This document shows positions 33,289 to 44,762 of a stretch of 64,000 nt of DNA, one piece after another. The stretch spans positions 1 through 64,000 of the forward strand of contig AXZN01000059.1 of NCBI GenBank assembly GCA_000498155.1, in the 5' to 3' direction. Origin of the DNA: Shiraia sp. slf14. Taxonomy: Eukaryota > Ascomycota > Dothideomycetes > Pleosporales > Shiraiaceae. The stretch's first letter is position 1; every line of letters begins with the position of its first letter. The position numbers and the translations under genes are program-made. The notes beneath the pieces are model-generated. The model was not told the DNA's origin, ran no database searches, and was given only the letters and a program-made list of their open reading frames with translations.

Positions 33289-34194
33289 ATGGCTTCTAAC
33301 ACTTCAAGCTCAACCGTTGCTTGCACGGCAGCAGATCCCAATGTACCTCCAAAGGGTGGAAAATGCCATCTTCTAGGCTTACCTGGCGAGATACGCAATG
33401 TTATTTACTCCTTCGTTTTGGCCGAGAAAGATAAATTGAAGTTCGTGCGTTATCTGCCATCGGCAATGGGTAGACTGCAATCGGATTGGAAGATGAAAGT
33501 TACTGGTAGAACATTGACCCGAGAATTGCTTGCGACTGTGTCCAGTGCCGACTCCAATCAGCTACGTCTTGTCAACAAAGAGTTTTATAAAGAAACCAGT
33601 GGCCTAGGTTTACGATACAATTCGGTGGCGTTCGAAAACTACGAAGATGCAACGTACTTCATTCGATATTGCGATCGAGCAAAGCTGCAATGCGTTAAGG
33701 AAATGCATATATGTCCAAAGGTCGACTCTTGGTACGATTTCCTCGGTGTCAAACATGAATACTGGATGATATTCAACTTCCTTTACCTCTTTCCCGATGC
33801 CAAAGTTCGACTACACAGTGATGACTTTTATGAGGAAGACGTAGACACACTTGAATCCATGGCTATGCAAGAGAAGCTCTTTCGCGGCACTCACTTCGTA
33901 CAAAAATCTTTGACTGCAAAGGAAGATTGGACTGATGGGTTTCAGACGGCGGGAACGGGACGTGGTTCATTTTCGGGAGATGCAGTGGCTTCGATACGTC
34001 GTTGGGGTCAACCAAGCATTCCACCAAACTTCCGATTCCACTTTGAGGATGCAGAGTTGGACTTGAAAGTGTTGCGTGAGGAAGTCCAGAAAGACGGTCC
34101 TTTGAAAGACAAGGTACTGGAAGAGTTGTGCACTCCGGGCGGTGTCGAGGGATACATTGAGTTGATCGACAATATTCTCGAAAACGGCTTCTAG
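33289..34194 (+). CDS. F-box-like LPGEIRNVIY family protein
   Basis: A single exon of 301 residues from a clear ATG after an AC-rich leader. The N-terminal LLGLPGEIRNVIYSFVL and LRLVNKEFYKET match the family of the 21685-22464 protein, with which it shares little else. The C-terminal half is acidic and helical. No signal peptide or catalytic motif. Such genes are expanded and fast-changing in many ascomycetes; function unknown. Confidence 0.78.
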   Translation: MASNTSSSTVACTAADPNVPPKGGKCHLLGLPGEIRNVIYSFVLAEKDKLKFVRYLPSAMGRLQSDWKMKVTGRTLTRELLATVSSADSNQLRLVNKEFYKETSGLGLRYNSVAFENYEDATYFIRYCDRAKLQCVKEMHICPKVDSWYDFLGVKHEYWMIFNFLYLFPDAKVRLHSDDFYEEDVDTLESMAMQEKLFRGTHFVQKSLTAKEDWTDGFQTAGTGRGSFSGDAVASIRRWGQPSIPPNFRFHFEDAELDLKVLREEVQKDGPLKDKVLEELCTPGGVEGYIELIDNILENGF

Positions 34195-36632
34195 TGACAC
34201 TCTCACTTCTTCCGGGCGGAAGTCTTGGCTATGGAAGAATGACTTTGGTATGGTCTGAACGATGAGCCTATCGTAAACGGAGATTGGCTTGGAATGGTAC
34301 AGCTAACGTAAACCAAGATTGCACCAACGGTATTCAACTGTCTTTGAACACTGTACGGAACATCAATTGGCCTTGAATCTGATCAATTGAAGGCTCGGAA
34401 CTTCCATGCGCTCCAAAAGAAAATCACGATTATCAACGAGATCACATTGTAACTGCAGTAGTCCATATTATCGTACAAAATGGTATACGGGCATTAGCCA
34501 TAAATATACATAATAAAAGCTTCAATGAGATAGGTATCTGCTTGATCGTATATGCACAATGTGCGTGATGCTTGACCTTGTGAACTGACTCACAACTGCA
34601 AGTGCAACACCCCGTAATCGTCTATTGAGGAGCCAACACTCGCTTCCTAAGGGTAAGGGCGAACGCCATCTAGACCTAATCACCAAGAAATTGACATGGA
34701 TAGGCTAATCTAATTGAAGATGTTAATGTATTATGTAGCCCGATCTAGCATCCTTTTGGACGCGATGAATCGCATCCATGTTATCAAGCAGTGATCAAAT
34801 GGCTGATAGATAAGTGATACTAAAAATCTCAAGCAATGATCATTTGGAGTATACGATAAGTATGGGATCAATATCGATGCTGATGATAGTTCGCCGGACT
34901 CAAATTACCGCAAATGGTACTATTGAAAGACCAGGGTAGTTGAAAACGTCATCAAACATAAGCATTTGGTGATTGTGAAACTGCAAAAGCCATGGGTCTG
35001 GTAATCCATGATCTGCCCGAGATTGTCGACATGTCACTTTATCATATCCTCCAACATCGGCATGTCCTCCAATTCCATGATCTGTCCCACCATGCGCCCT
35101 TGGATACACAAACTTTGCTTGCAAGACTTACCGCCGCCCCACATCCATTCTCTCAGCACCCAAACTATAACCAATGCCAAATGGTCCTCCCAAACACCTT
35201 ATCTCTAACTGTTGAGAAAAAAACAAACTCCAAAATGGCACCACTCGCCAAGTGCCATGCACGCACCGCATAGCCATCCACCACAGCCGCAAGACATAGC
35301 TACACAGAAACCTTCAAACCCATCCTTGCAAACCCCAAACCCAATTCCACACGCAAACCCAACCCAGCTCAACTCTCTTCTCCCCTCTCGGCGCAATAAT
35401 CCCGCTCCGACACACACACACACACACACTCATCGCCAAAGCATATGGTAGTCAGTCAATCGGTACGTACCCCTCACCCTACCGATCGACGATCTGGCGC
35501 GCATTCACATGCACTCATCCACCCACCCACACACTCACACCTCGATTGCCGAGTCACACACAGCACACTCCGTGCGTACCCAGCCAGACAGGTACAGCCT
35601 ACCTACCTACCTCCACCCAGCTTACCTCCCAGCCTCTGCACTCATCCTGCCCTGCCTTGCCCTGCCCATCTCCTCCTCCTGCCAAGTCGCAGGACCAGAA
35701 AAGCAAGTCGATCCTCGCACCACAGTACTTCGCAGCACCGCCGATCAGCAGCACGTGCCCGCGCGCCGTTTCATTTCGTGTCGAATTTTCTGCTGTTTTG
35801 CTTCGTATACTAAGTGACCTAACTACTATGTACTAAGCTGCCTACCGCCCTGCTAAGCCAACCTGCTAAGCACAAAATAGCCTACCCACTCGTGCCACTC
35901 CACCCACCTAACTTCCTTAGCACTTAGTATGTACTATGTAGTTATGGCGCGGAGACTCCCTCCGGAGAGTGCCGTCGCGGTTGGGGAAAAGTGTCACGTG
36001 GGGTTTGAGGTGGTGAGGGGTGGGGGCCACATGCGCGGCGCTAAAAAGGGGCGGGCTAGGAAAGCTTGGTTGGGGCGCGGTGGCGCTAGGGGGAATGGAG
36101 ATATGGCTGCGATGGGAATGAGGTGTGAGGAGGATGGACTACGTAGGGATGGCACGTGGTGGGAGGGAAGTGTGGCCGGGTGGGAAAGTTGGATGGTAGT
36201 GATGGGAGTTTGGTGGCGAGTACGAATGCGAGGGAGGCGCAGATGGGGATTGTGGGGATGGCGTATGGGGTTGGTGGTTGGGGAATCGATGGTATGGGGG
36301 CGATGGGCGATGGGCGATGGGTGTTTCGGGAGGAGGGGATGCGGTGGGGGGTTTGGACGAACTGTGTGTGTAGTCATGTGAGTCGGAAGTTTGGGAGTGA
36401 ACCTTTTTTCGAGTAAAGGTTTGTCTGTGGTGAGTGTTGAGTTTCACGACATTAGAGGGAGAACTTAGTGTAAGGAAATGAAATCTTGATAGCATTAATC
36501 CATTATAGACATATCGACATTAATATCTTCCTCGGGTAGGGTATTATACGCGTAAAAACAACTCAACAAGGCCAGGGACGAAGGAACCAGCTTCCCCTTC
36601 CACCGTGACTACTGATGGAACGCAGCTTGATC
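34195..36632. other. Gene-poor region with C-rich low complexity
   Basis: About 2.4 kb. 35200-35700 is C/A-rich with many short tandem motifs (AC, CTAC, CACC); 35940-36360 is G-rich, with GATGGGC repeated near 36300-36320. ORFs here are compositional artefacts present on both strands. No RNA gene recognised. Confidence 0.6.
35410..35429. repeat. (AC)10 microsatellite
   Basis: Ten uninterrupted AC units inside the C/A-rich region. Confidence 0.9.
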
Positions 36633-37910
36633 TCAAACAGTCCCTCGTGCCTTTCGTGCTGAAGCAAATTCATCGCTTTCAAAGAATTGCCTCAACTTCT
36701 CCCATTCACCCTCCCATTCTTGCTTCATCCAACCGTGATCAATCATCCACAGCTTTTCATGCACGACTTTTAATTTGCCCTCTTCATCATCCTTGGGGAA
36801 GAAGCCACCCCATTGTCTCTCGAGTAATGTTGGTGGATAACCTCCTTTAGGATCGAATTGCCAATTGAGATAAGCTTGCTCAGCCATTAAGCAATCGTAC
36901 TTGTCGAATTTGAGGTAGTTTTGAACCAGGCGTTGATGCATGCGCACCGACGGTGTAAATGTCATGCTACCGACATTGACTTCAGGGTTCAATGGGTCAA
37001 AAGAATTTTGCGGGACGCCAGCAAAGACATAAGGTTCGCAGACGGTTGACTTGTCTGGCAACAACAGGTCGTCGAACGTCATCTTGGGTTCAAAACAAGT
37101 TCGCGATTCCGCGAGGTCGAACACGGGATCGATGTTGGCAACTGGGAAGGCATCGGCATCCAGGAAATGGATGCGTTGAAATTCAGTCTCCAGCCACATG
37201 TTCAATTTTGCGAAGAGATCTTCCCATCGGTGCAATGCGCCTTCTTTGTTGCACTTCCATGGTAATGGCTTGAGTTCGCGTACAATGGCACCTGTTCCTG
37301 CGAGGATGTCACGTTGCTCTTGAGTGACCCATTTTCCAACATAAGCAATCACGGGATACTTTTCAGTACGTGACTGAGGAGCCCACAAGAGACGATGGAT
37401 GACGGCGAGGATGGAGATGAAGTACGGATCCTTGATGGAAGGGTTTCGCGTCGACATAAAAGTCGCGTAAGCATATGTTTTGGGAATGTCGGGTCCATAA
37501 TGGAGTGGTGCATATTTGCTGAAGGATTTGATGATAGAGTCTGGGAAATCAAGCTTCAAGTCTTCTTGGAACACAAACTCTGGCTGGTAAGGGGCCGGTG
37601 CAGAGTCGTCCTTAGGTAAAGGGAATTGAATAGGTGCATCTTGTTGTACTTGCGATGAATCTGAAGGTGGTAATGCCCCGTCGTCACCGGGAACAGGTGA
37701 TGGTTGTGCATTGCCGAATGGGAGGGAAGGGGTACCTGACGCAGCACCGTGATCTAGCTTCAAGTGGGAGGCATGTCCCCCATGTTCTTGTTGGGCCTTG
37801 CCGCCCGTGTACCATTCGAGATCGAGGATGCCAGCTTCACGTTTTGCTCCAAGATAGACGAGTCCTAGGAGAAGTAGCGTGCCGGCAATAACATTGTGTC
37901 GTCTCTTCAT
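36633..37910 (-). CDS. Type II membrane glycosyltransferase, GT8-like
   Basis: A single exon of 425 residues. Short cytoplasmic MKRRHN, then a membrane anchor (about 7-22), a Pro/Asp-rich stem to about residue 120, and a catalytic domain beginning YAYATFMSTRN. The DxD metal and sugar-nucleotide site is FLDADAFPVANID. NVGSMTFTPS and EQAYLNWQF fit GT8/glycogenin-like enzymes such as Golgi N-acetylglucosaminyltransferases, and IDHGWMK lies near the C-terminus. It should act in the Golgi lumen on glycoprotein or wall glycans; donor and acceptor unknown. It belongs to a run of carbohydrate genes (31.6-44.8 kb). Confidence 0.85.
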   Translation of the reverse strand: MKRRHNVIAGTLLLLGLVYLGAKREAGILDLEWYTGGKAQQEHGGHASHLKLDHGAASGTPSLPFGNAQPSPVPGDDGALPPSDSSQVQQDAPIQFPLPKDDSAPAPYQPEFVFQEDLKLDFPDSIIKSFSKYAPLHYGPDIPKTYAYATFMSTRNPSIKDPYFISILAVIHRLLWAPQSRTEKYPVIAYVGKWVTQEQRDILAGTGAIVRELKPLPWKCNKEGALHRWEDLFAKLNMWLETEFQRIHFLDADAFPVANIDPVFDLAESRTCFEPKMTFDDLLLPDKSTVCEPYVFAGVPQNSFDPLNPEVNVGSMTFTPSVRMHQRLVQNYLKFDKYDCLMAEQAYLNWQFDPKGGYPPTLLERQWGGFFPKDDEEGKLKVVHEKLWMIDHGWMKQEWEGEWEKLRQFFESDEFASARKARGTV

Positions 37911-38581
37911 GATTTGAATTCAATAACACCAGGGAGAAAGGTGCGTCAGAGGCATTTGACTACTCTGGCGTGCCCAGCATTCGACAGGAATAATTGGAAA
38001 TTGAGTTGGAGCAGATTGGGCACACATCACATGCATGCGGAGATTGTTGAAGGATGAGAAGCGGCCGAAAGTTACCGCGGACTGCGAGTCGTCATCTGCA
38101 TGCACGGCAGCAAACGTTGGAAAGCATGGCACCGGAGCCATGCAGACGGCGATCGCCACGACTAGCGATGAATGCCATGTTTGTGATTGGAGCGAGGTGA
38201 GAATTGGGTCGTATGAGAGGATACAAGGATCGACAAGCTTTGAGCAGGGGTTCAGGGACTTTCTCCACCTTGACATGTTCCCCACGGGGCAAATGGTGCC
38301 GGAGCTCACGCCTGATAGGGAAACCGTCAATATTCCTAGCATGTATACGGGCCGGATCATCAGCGTTGCGCACCTGCAGTAGTCTGCTTACCAGCCTTGC
38401 TGTCGACAATCCTGTACGCACGCACGCACATGTACGAACGTACCAGTTTCACATGCGGCCGAGCCCGCCGTCCAAGTACCGAACGGGAGCACCAATAGAA
38501 TACTGAGGTGGCTGGCATTTGCCTTGCACAAATCTTGTCATTTGCTACATTCATTACTAATTACATCTAATCATCTAACTC
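37911..38581. other. Intergenic region
   Basis: Upstream of the GT8-like gene and downstream of the acyltransferase. Overlapping short ORFs on both strands, none with recognisable content. Confidence 0.5.
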
Positions 38582-40093
38582 TTAGCACGCCGAACTGAAC
38601 GATCGTTTGTGTAGAGGCTGCGGTTGCGTCGGTGGCGCCAAGGTCTTCTTGTAAAAGTTATTGGCAAACTTCACGCAAGGTTCGTCGACCATTTTGGTCA
38701 CCAACTCGGCTACATACAGCGTAGTCGGCAGGATAATGAGCTGAGGGATCCAGAAAGCTGGTTCCAGTCCCTTCGGCCCTTTTTGTGATAGCGGCATCTT
38801 GTTGATCCACTGTGGAATGCCGTCGTGTTGTGACGGGCGTGTGAATCCCACAAACGCGTACAGCCGGTCGCCGATCGTCCAGATTACCACTCCATGCATC
38901 AAGTAGAGCGCAAATGAGATGCGGGCCAAATACTGGCAAAACCTGGTTTCGAAGAAGCGCTTCAACCAGGGGAGGCGTGGGATAGATGCGACTGTGAAAG
39001 CTGCCGCCCAGAAGAGGAAGAACCATTTGACGTCGAAAACTGCTTGTGGCTTCAGGTAGGAAAGCCACTTCCATCCAGGCGATTTCCTCAGCAATATGGT
39101 ACGATCAACGCCAGTGTTATCATCGTAGGAGGGCACGCCACCCAGGTATAGCGCGATGATGAACAAGTGGAAAAATATGAACTCCTTGAACGGCGCCAAT
39201 CGGTTGAAGATGCGAGGGAGCCGGCCGTCCTGTTCGAGCAGATCAAGGTCGCATAGCAGCATGCCACATATGAACATTGCGCCGTAGTAGCCGTCGACAA
39301 TATACAAGAAGTAAACTATCAGACCGACTTCGCACAAGAGACGCGCATGCTTTGCGCATTTCGATAATGCTTGAAGCGTGGTGTAAACGATAATGGAGCC
39401 CTTGAACTCAATCGGGATGGACCAAACGTGGGCATGGTACAGCATTGGGAACTCGTAGATGTTCTCGCAGAACACAAAACTGTAGTTTTTGAATTTGTAG
39501 TACCATTCGCGAACCTCTTCTCGGTAAGTACTTTTCAGAGGTGTAATCTCCATCCACAGTTTGGTCGCGTGTCGGAATGTCAATAGCGAAAAGGTGACAA
39601 TAATGATAGGGAGGTAGAGTCGCAGCCATCGTCGGAAGAGTGCTGATCCAATTGTGTCCGCTGCACCTGATAATTGCCCCTTCTGCACGAGGCCCAGCGA
39701 TTTGATGGACAAAACATATCCAGAGATGACGAAAAAGATGGCGACAGCGAAGTGACCACCAGAGAAGAAGAGGCGAATAAAAGGTAGTGCGCCGAAATAG
39801 TGTCTTCCTTCAAATCCATAAGCACATTCGAACATCAGGTTGCCCAAACCTCCGTGTGACCAGAGTATATTGTGGTGGAAATAGACAAGAAGAGCTGCGA
39901 AACCCCTAAGTCCATCTAACCAGGCCGTTTTTCTCATTGTTCCCTTAGGACGGGGCGATCGCAGGGCAAAGAACTCTGGACGAGCAAATTCGAAGCTCCA
40001 TCTGGAAGTTCGTGAAGGCTTCCATGGTTCTGTTCGTAGGTTGACATTTTCAAGACGACCGTGGTCGAGTAGTCCTTCGACCTTGCCTGGCAT
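38582..40093 (-). CDS. Membrane acyltransferase, family 3
   Basis: A single exon of 503 residues starting at the ATG at 40093. The acyltransferase-3 domain begins at WLDGLRGFAALLVYFHH, whose His is the conserved catalytic candidate, and contains FVISGYVLS and about ten hydrophobic helices, ending in LYLMHGVVIW. Such enzymes transfer acetyl or other acyl groups to sugars, lipids or small molecules across a membrane; in fungi they O-acetylate glycans or modify metabolites. The setting among GT8, GT32 and chitin deacetylase genes favours a glycan substrate, by inference only. Confidence 0.9.
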   Translation of the reverse strand: MPGKVEGLLDHGRLENVNLRTEPWKPSRTSRWSFEFARPEFFALRSPRPKGTMRKTAWLDGLRGFAALLVYFHHNILWSHGGLGNLMFECAYGFEGRHYFGALPFIRLFFSGGHFAVAIFFVISGYVLSIKSLGLVQKGQLSGAADTIGSALFRRWLRLYLPIIIVTFSLLTFRHATKLWMEITPLKSTYREEVREWYYKFKNYSFVFCENIYEFPMLYHAHVWSIPIEFKGSIIVYTTLQALSKCAKHARLLCEVGLIVYFLYIVDGYYGAMFICGMLLCDLDLLEQDGRLPRIFNRLAPFKEFIFFHLFIIALYLGGVPSYDDNTGVDRTILLRKSPGWKWLSYLKPQAVFDVKWFFLFWAAAFTVASIPRLPWLKRFFETRFCQYLARISFALYLMHGVVIWTIGDRLYAFVGFTRPSQHDGIPQWINKMPLSQKGPKGLEPAFWIPQLIILPTTLYVAELVTKMVDEPCVKFANNFYKKTLAPPTQPQPLHKRSFSSAC

Positions 40094-40918
40094 GGCTCAT
40101 AGATGGTGGGGATGAGAAGAGTGCGAGAAATTGATCTCAAGAGATAAGAGATCAAGGGATCAAAGCGTGCGGCAGAGATTCAAGGAAGTTGAAGTGTCAT
40201 CAATGGTGATTTCAATTTACCAAAAGTTCGGTTTCTTGCTGTGAGTACGAATCGTGCGATGTCGATCGCCGGGGATAGCTGCGGCGAATCACAATGTTAC
40301 CATACCTCGGCATGGGTATTAAGTTTGGGTAATATCGATGCTTGTGAAATACCAGGATACGAGAGCAGGGCAGCGGATGCGGGGTCGGGGTTGGGGTTGG
40401 GGTGTTGTGCGGGATAGTTACATGAAGGGATCAAGCTACCAGGGTGACAGTGAGCAACGGTGTATGGTCCGATTGGAGCTTTTTGACGTAAGTTAGGCCA
40501 TTCATTGGAACGGTGCCTGACAGCGAATGGTATGGAGGGTGCAACGTCTGGAGGACATGCCCAAACTGGTCAAGTGGCCGCACGAGCAGCAAGGGTCCTC
40601 TTTAGAAGCTTCGCACTAACTGCCTCTATTATCTAACTTCGATCATTGCCCGACGGGGCCAACAAGGCCTGCATCAGTCTGATAATGCACGATCAGTGAT
40701 TGACTATGACGGCCTGTTGACACGAGACAGTGAATCGACTCGTACAGGAAATGGACCGAAGGACCGAGGGCAATCCTCCCCTGGGATTGGTCACTGATAC
40801 GACCAGATTGACGAGCCGTGCAGGCAAGGTGACCCAGCACATGCTGGGGTGGGAATTGCTGCTATTTTCGAGGACATGGCAAAAAGCACAGCTTTCGCAA
40901 TTTCCTGAAGATTTCAAT
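40094..40918. promoter_or_regulatory. Divergent upstream region, acyltransferase / GT32
   Basis: About 825 bp between divergent genes. It includes a small G-rich stretch with GGGGTT repeats at 40381-40402. The GT32 frame is open from 40730, so its transcript may start within it. Confidence 0.45.
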
Positions 40919-42212
40919 ATGCGCAGTCGGTCAAGACCTCCTCCACCCAAGCTTCAACTCGACACCAGGATGCCTCCTCACTCGCCAATTGCAACGCACT
41001 TTTCAGGCAAACTGACAAGCCAAGTGCGAAGAGTCTTACCAGCGTATCTCGCTGTCGTTTTCCTCCTGCTCTTTCTTGCAAACACTGCTCTCTTCACAAA
41101 TCCCATCCAAGCTGCGCATAGACACAAGCGAGAGTTGAAATATCAACAACCGCCACAGTCAACTACCAGCTTGATCCCACGCAAGATATGGCAAACGTGG
41201 AAAGTCAGTCCGCTTGGGTTCGAGCAGCGTGACTCAGAGTCAGCGAAGACTTGGCCAGAGAAGAATCCCAACTATCGCTATGAGGTGTTGACTGATGACA
41301 ACGCACTCGAGTATTTGGAGTTCCATTATGGTCCCGATGGGTTCAATCGCCCTGACATTGTTGACCTCTACCGCGAATTGAACATCACCATCATCAAAGC
41401 GGATCTGATCCGGTATCTTGTCATGTATGCAGAAGGTGGTGTGTATGCCGACATCGACGTGGAATGCCTGCGCCCTATCCACAAGTTCATCCCTGAAAGA
41501 TACAACGAACAGGACGTCGACATGGTCATTGGTGTCGAGATTGACGAGCCAGCATTCGAAAACCACCCTATCTTGGGCTCCAAGTGCAAGTCTTTCTGTC
41601 AATGGACATTCGCAGCCAAGCCAAGGTTACCTGTGATGATGCGACTCATTGAGAACATCCAAGAATGGATCCACGACCTCTCTCAAGCAAAGGGTGTTCC
41701 CATCTCCGGACTCCAGTTGGACTTCAACGAGGTCATCAGTGGTACTGGTCCATCAGCCTTTACCAAAGCTGTACTCGACCAGATGACGGCCCAAAACCAC
41801 GGTAAGGCCGTCACCTGGGATGAGTTCCACGACCTCGCCGACTCCAAGTTGGTCAATGGCATCCTCGTTCACAACGTCGAAGCTTTCGCTGCCGGCCAAG
41901 GTCATTCGGATTCCGGAAACCACGGCTCAAGAGGCGCACTCGTCAAGCACCACTACCATGCTTCAGGATGGCCGACATTACACCCACGCCGCAACCACCC
42001 CATGTATGGTGAAGTCGAGAAGTGCAACTGGGTGCCGTGGTGTGTAGCTGAATGGGTAAGTTCACTTCTTGAAATGTTTAGCAAGCCATACTGACACTAC
42101 ACAGGACAAGAACGTTGCCGAGTGGGATACCTTGTCGAAAGAAGAGCAAGACAATCGCATTGCTAATAAGCCTCCACCAGAGCCATTATTAGGAATGAAC
42201 TTGCAATTATAG
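40919..42212 (+). CDS. GT32 family mannosyltransferase-like (Och1-type)
   Basis: Two exons, 40919-42055 and 42105-42212, with a 49-nt intron, give 414 residues. I chose the ATG at 40919, which leaves a short basic cytoplasmic tail before the membrane anchor LPAYLAVVFLLLFLANTALF; in-frame ATGs at 40751 and 40841 are alternatives that would lengthen the tail. The luminal domain shows IPRKIWQTWK, then AEGGVYADIDVECLRP with the DxD motif, typical of GT32 (Och1, Hoc1, Sur1-like). Expected role: Golgi mannosyl or related transfer to N-glycans or sphingolipids. Head to head with the acyltransferase. Confidence 0.88.
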
Positions 42213-42874
42213 ACCTTGGTATTCAACTTTGGTGATGGTGAGAGTGGGATAAGCCGATGAACTGCGCCATGTGCCGTGAGAAGGCTTTCCGCAGGAGAGC
42301 TTGGTGGCACAGTAGGAGACATTGTGTCTCCGACTCACGCGTCAACAGATTGCCTATGACCTCTCGCAATAGCGATGACGATGGCACTCGATGACATGAG
42401 TATATAATGAAAGCGCATGATCATTTTCAGACGAAGCATGAAGCGCGCTGTGTTGTTTTGTAATGGAGGTTTTACTGTTGAAGCGTTCAAGGCGTACTGT
42501 ACATATGGGTGGGAGGGGTCTGCCAACAGGGCATGACGTAATCCTCAATGAGTGGCCGGCATTCGCATATTCCCAATACCATAGAATTATTGTTATAGAA
42601 ATACATTCGTACTTCTGAACCTGGTTTCTTTCGACTTTTTCTACTTGTCCGCTTCATTCACAGCAGACAAAATGCGCCATCAAGTCATTTCAACGCCAGC
42701 CTCAACCTCCAGAAAATTATCATGGGAAGAAATAAAATAAATAAACCTTATACACATGTCCGATATATATTACATCATTTTCGGGGCATATGTGCCCGAG
42801 GGCGAGATATCATTGAGTAAAAGTCTTGCAAACCCTGAACACCAACAGCTCGGAGACGAAATCTTGCTTGATTA
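42213..42874. other. Convergent 3' intergenic region
   Basis: Between the ends of the GT32 gene and the chitin deacetylase gene; no coding signal. Confidence 0.5.
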
Positions 42875-44762
42875 TTAAGAGCATTTGCCAAATTCTGGAT
42901 TGCAGCCGAAGTTGCAGTCAAAGATGGTCCAACCACAGAAGCCCATCCTGTTGCAGCATTCCCCTGCCCAGAACCCACGGCAGGTATAGCCCTTCTTCCC
43001 TCCGCATGTGAAGTCACGAGAGACGATGCGGCTAGGGGTAGGCGAGGGCAAAACAGTCGAAGATGTGCGCGTCGAGGAGACTCGGGTAGACGGCACCAGA
43101 GTACTGCTGACACGTGGGCTGGAGCTACTAGCAGCTGGCGTTTGTGAGGTACTCTGGGCACGAGACGTTGATGAAGGTCCAGCAACAGGAGAAGTTGGTA
43201 CTATACTGCTGGTAGCAACTGGGGACGACACTACCACTGAAGATGAAGCAGCAGCTGAAGAAGATGGCCCTGCTGAGGAAGAAGGAGCAGCAGACGACAG
43301 ACTTGACAAAATGCCACACTTTCCGAAGCCAGCTTGGCAACCCGTTCCACAATGAGCATCGGTGTTACCACAGTAATTATACTGACTGCAGCACTCTCCT
43401 GCAGAGAAGCCAAGACAGGTGAAACCACTGGCAGAACCGCAAGTGCTGTCAGGAGAAACGGCGGTAGGGGTGGCAGCAACCCCACTCGATGTCCGGCTGA
43501 CGGAAGCGGAACTTGTCGATGCACATGCAGGCTGCTTGAACGAGGATGTAGTGGCCACCCGGTTGGATGGAGTTCGGTACCAGTTAGCTTCCGGATCGCC
43601 CATACATTCGCCCATTGTTACACCCTTGTAGCCCTTCTTGACCATGAGGTCTAGCATGAAGCCAGTCAGGTTATAAGCAGTCTGGTAGTGGATATCGTGA
43701 GCGATCGCCAAGAATTCGTCCTTTGCAGGGTCACTGGGATTGACAGCGGCGGAAAATCTATCCTTTGCGTTTTGTTGTAGCTCTGGAGTGATATTGTTGT
43801 AGTCTATAATCTGTTAGTCATCGCTCACCCCGCAAGGTGTTGTGACGTACCATCAGTGTCCAAGTCAAAGTAGGACACGTGATAACCCAGGTCAGCCATG
43901 TCTTGAGGGCATCCAGATGCATCCGAACAGGAAGAGTAAGGTGGCCGCATGTACGTAGGGAATTTGCCGATGATGTTCGTGACAGCCATTTCCAGTTTAA
44001 CCATCTGCTCGTATCGCTGTTCTTTGGTGATGGCACTAAGATCTTGGTGAGACCATGTGTGACTAGCAATCTGATGTCCTTCTGCAGCCATACGGGAGAT
44101 CAGCGCCGGCCAGGGTTGAGTAGTGTCATCGATTCGACCCTTGCCGAGGTTGTTACCTGTCAGGACTATTCGTGGAGAAGTTTGTTAGCTGCCAGTGACG
44201 ATCACTGTACGCAGGTCTACTTACAAAATGTAGCCTTGAAATTGTACGACTTGAACAAATCCAACACTTTTCCGGTGTACGAAAATGGTCCGTCGTCATA
44301 GGTAATGGCAATTTCGCCTGGTTTTGTGCAAGCATAAATACCCTCTCCGCCGTAAAGAACAGCTCCGTTTTTGGGACGAGGGGTGTCGCGGGTGCTACCT
44401 CCCGGAGGAACGACGTTGGCATCGGCCGCAGGCCCATACTCAAAGAGACTGTCTGGTGCTTGACAGTAATCATTTCCCTGACCACACCAACCTCCAGCTG
44501 AACAGCAGTAACCTTCAGCACATGTAGCACATCCGTATGAAGGTCCACATCTTCCATCCTGACCACCTTGGCGAGCATGTAATTGTGATCCGTGAGGTTT
44601 ATGAGCAACTCTTGCATGGCGACCAGCCAAAATGTTCCTGGTCTTCAAAGCTGCGATATCGTGTCCTGATAATCCGACGACCTTTGGGGCTCCTGGGACT
44701 GTGCCATGAGCCACAGCGAGGGGTGTCAAGAGTGACACAGTAAGCAAGTCAGTGAAACGCAT
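42875..44762 (-). CDS. Secreted chitin deacetylase (CE4) with three CBM18 modules
   Basis: Three exons, 44762-44225, 44165-43851 and 43803-42875, with introns of 59 and 47 nt, give 593 residues. Signal peptide 1-19. First CBM18 (hevein-like) about 72-100 (CCSAGGWCG). The CE4 domain has all landmarks: TYDDGP (about 154-159, base and metal Asp), HTWSH (about 215-219, metal His) and RPPY (about 253-256). After the catalytic domain come a Ser/Thr/Pro-rich linker and two further CBM18 (GECCSQYNYCG, GECCNRMGFCG) ending at the C-terminus. It converts chitin to chitosan at the wall, often to mask chitin or during morphogenesis. Domain order CBM18-CE4-CBM18-CBM18 is well supported. Confidence 0.93.

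Noticed and set aside
35994..36381. Pro/His-rich ORFs on both strands of a G/C-skewed stretch
   Set aside because: Low complexity without domains or starts in context; long only because of base skew.
40381..40402. Telomere-like GGGGTT repeats
   Set aside because: Only about three units and not the usual fungal TTAGGG; ordinary G-rich promoter sequence.
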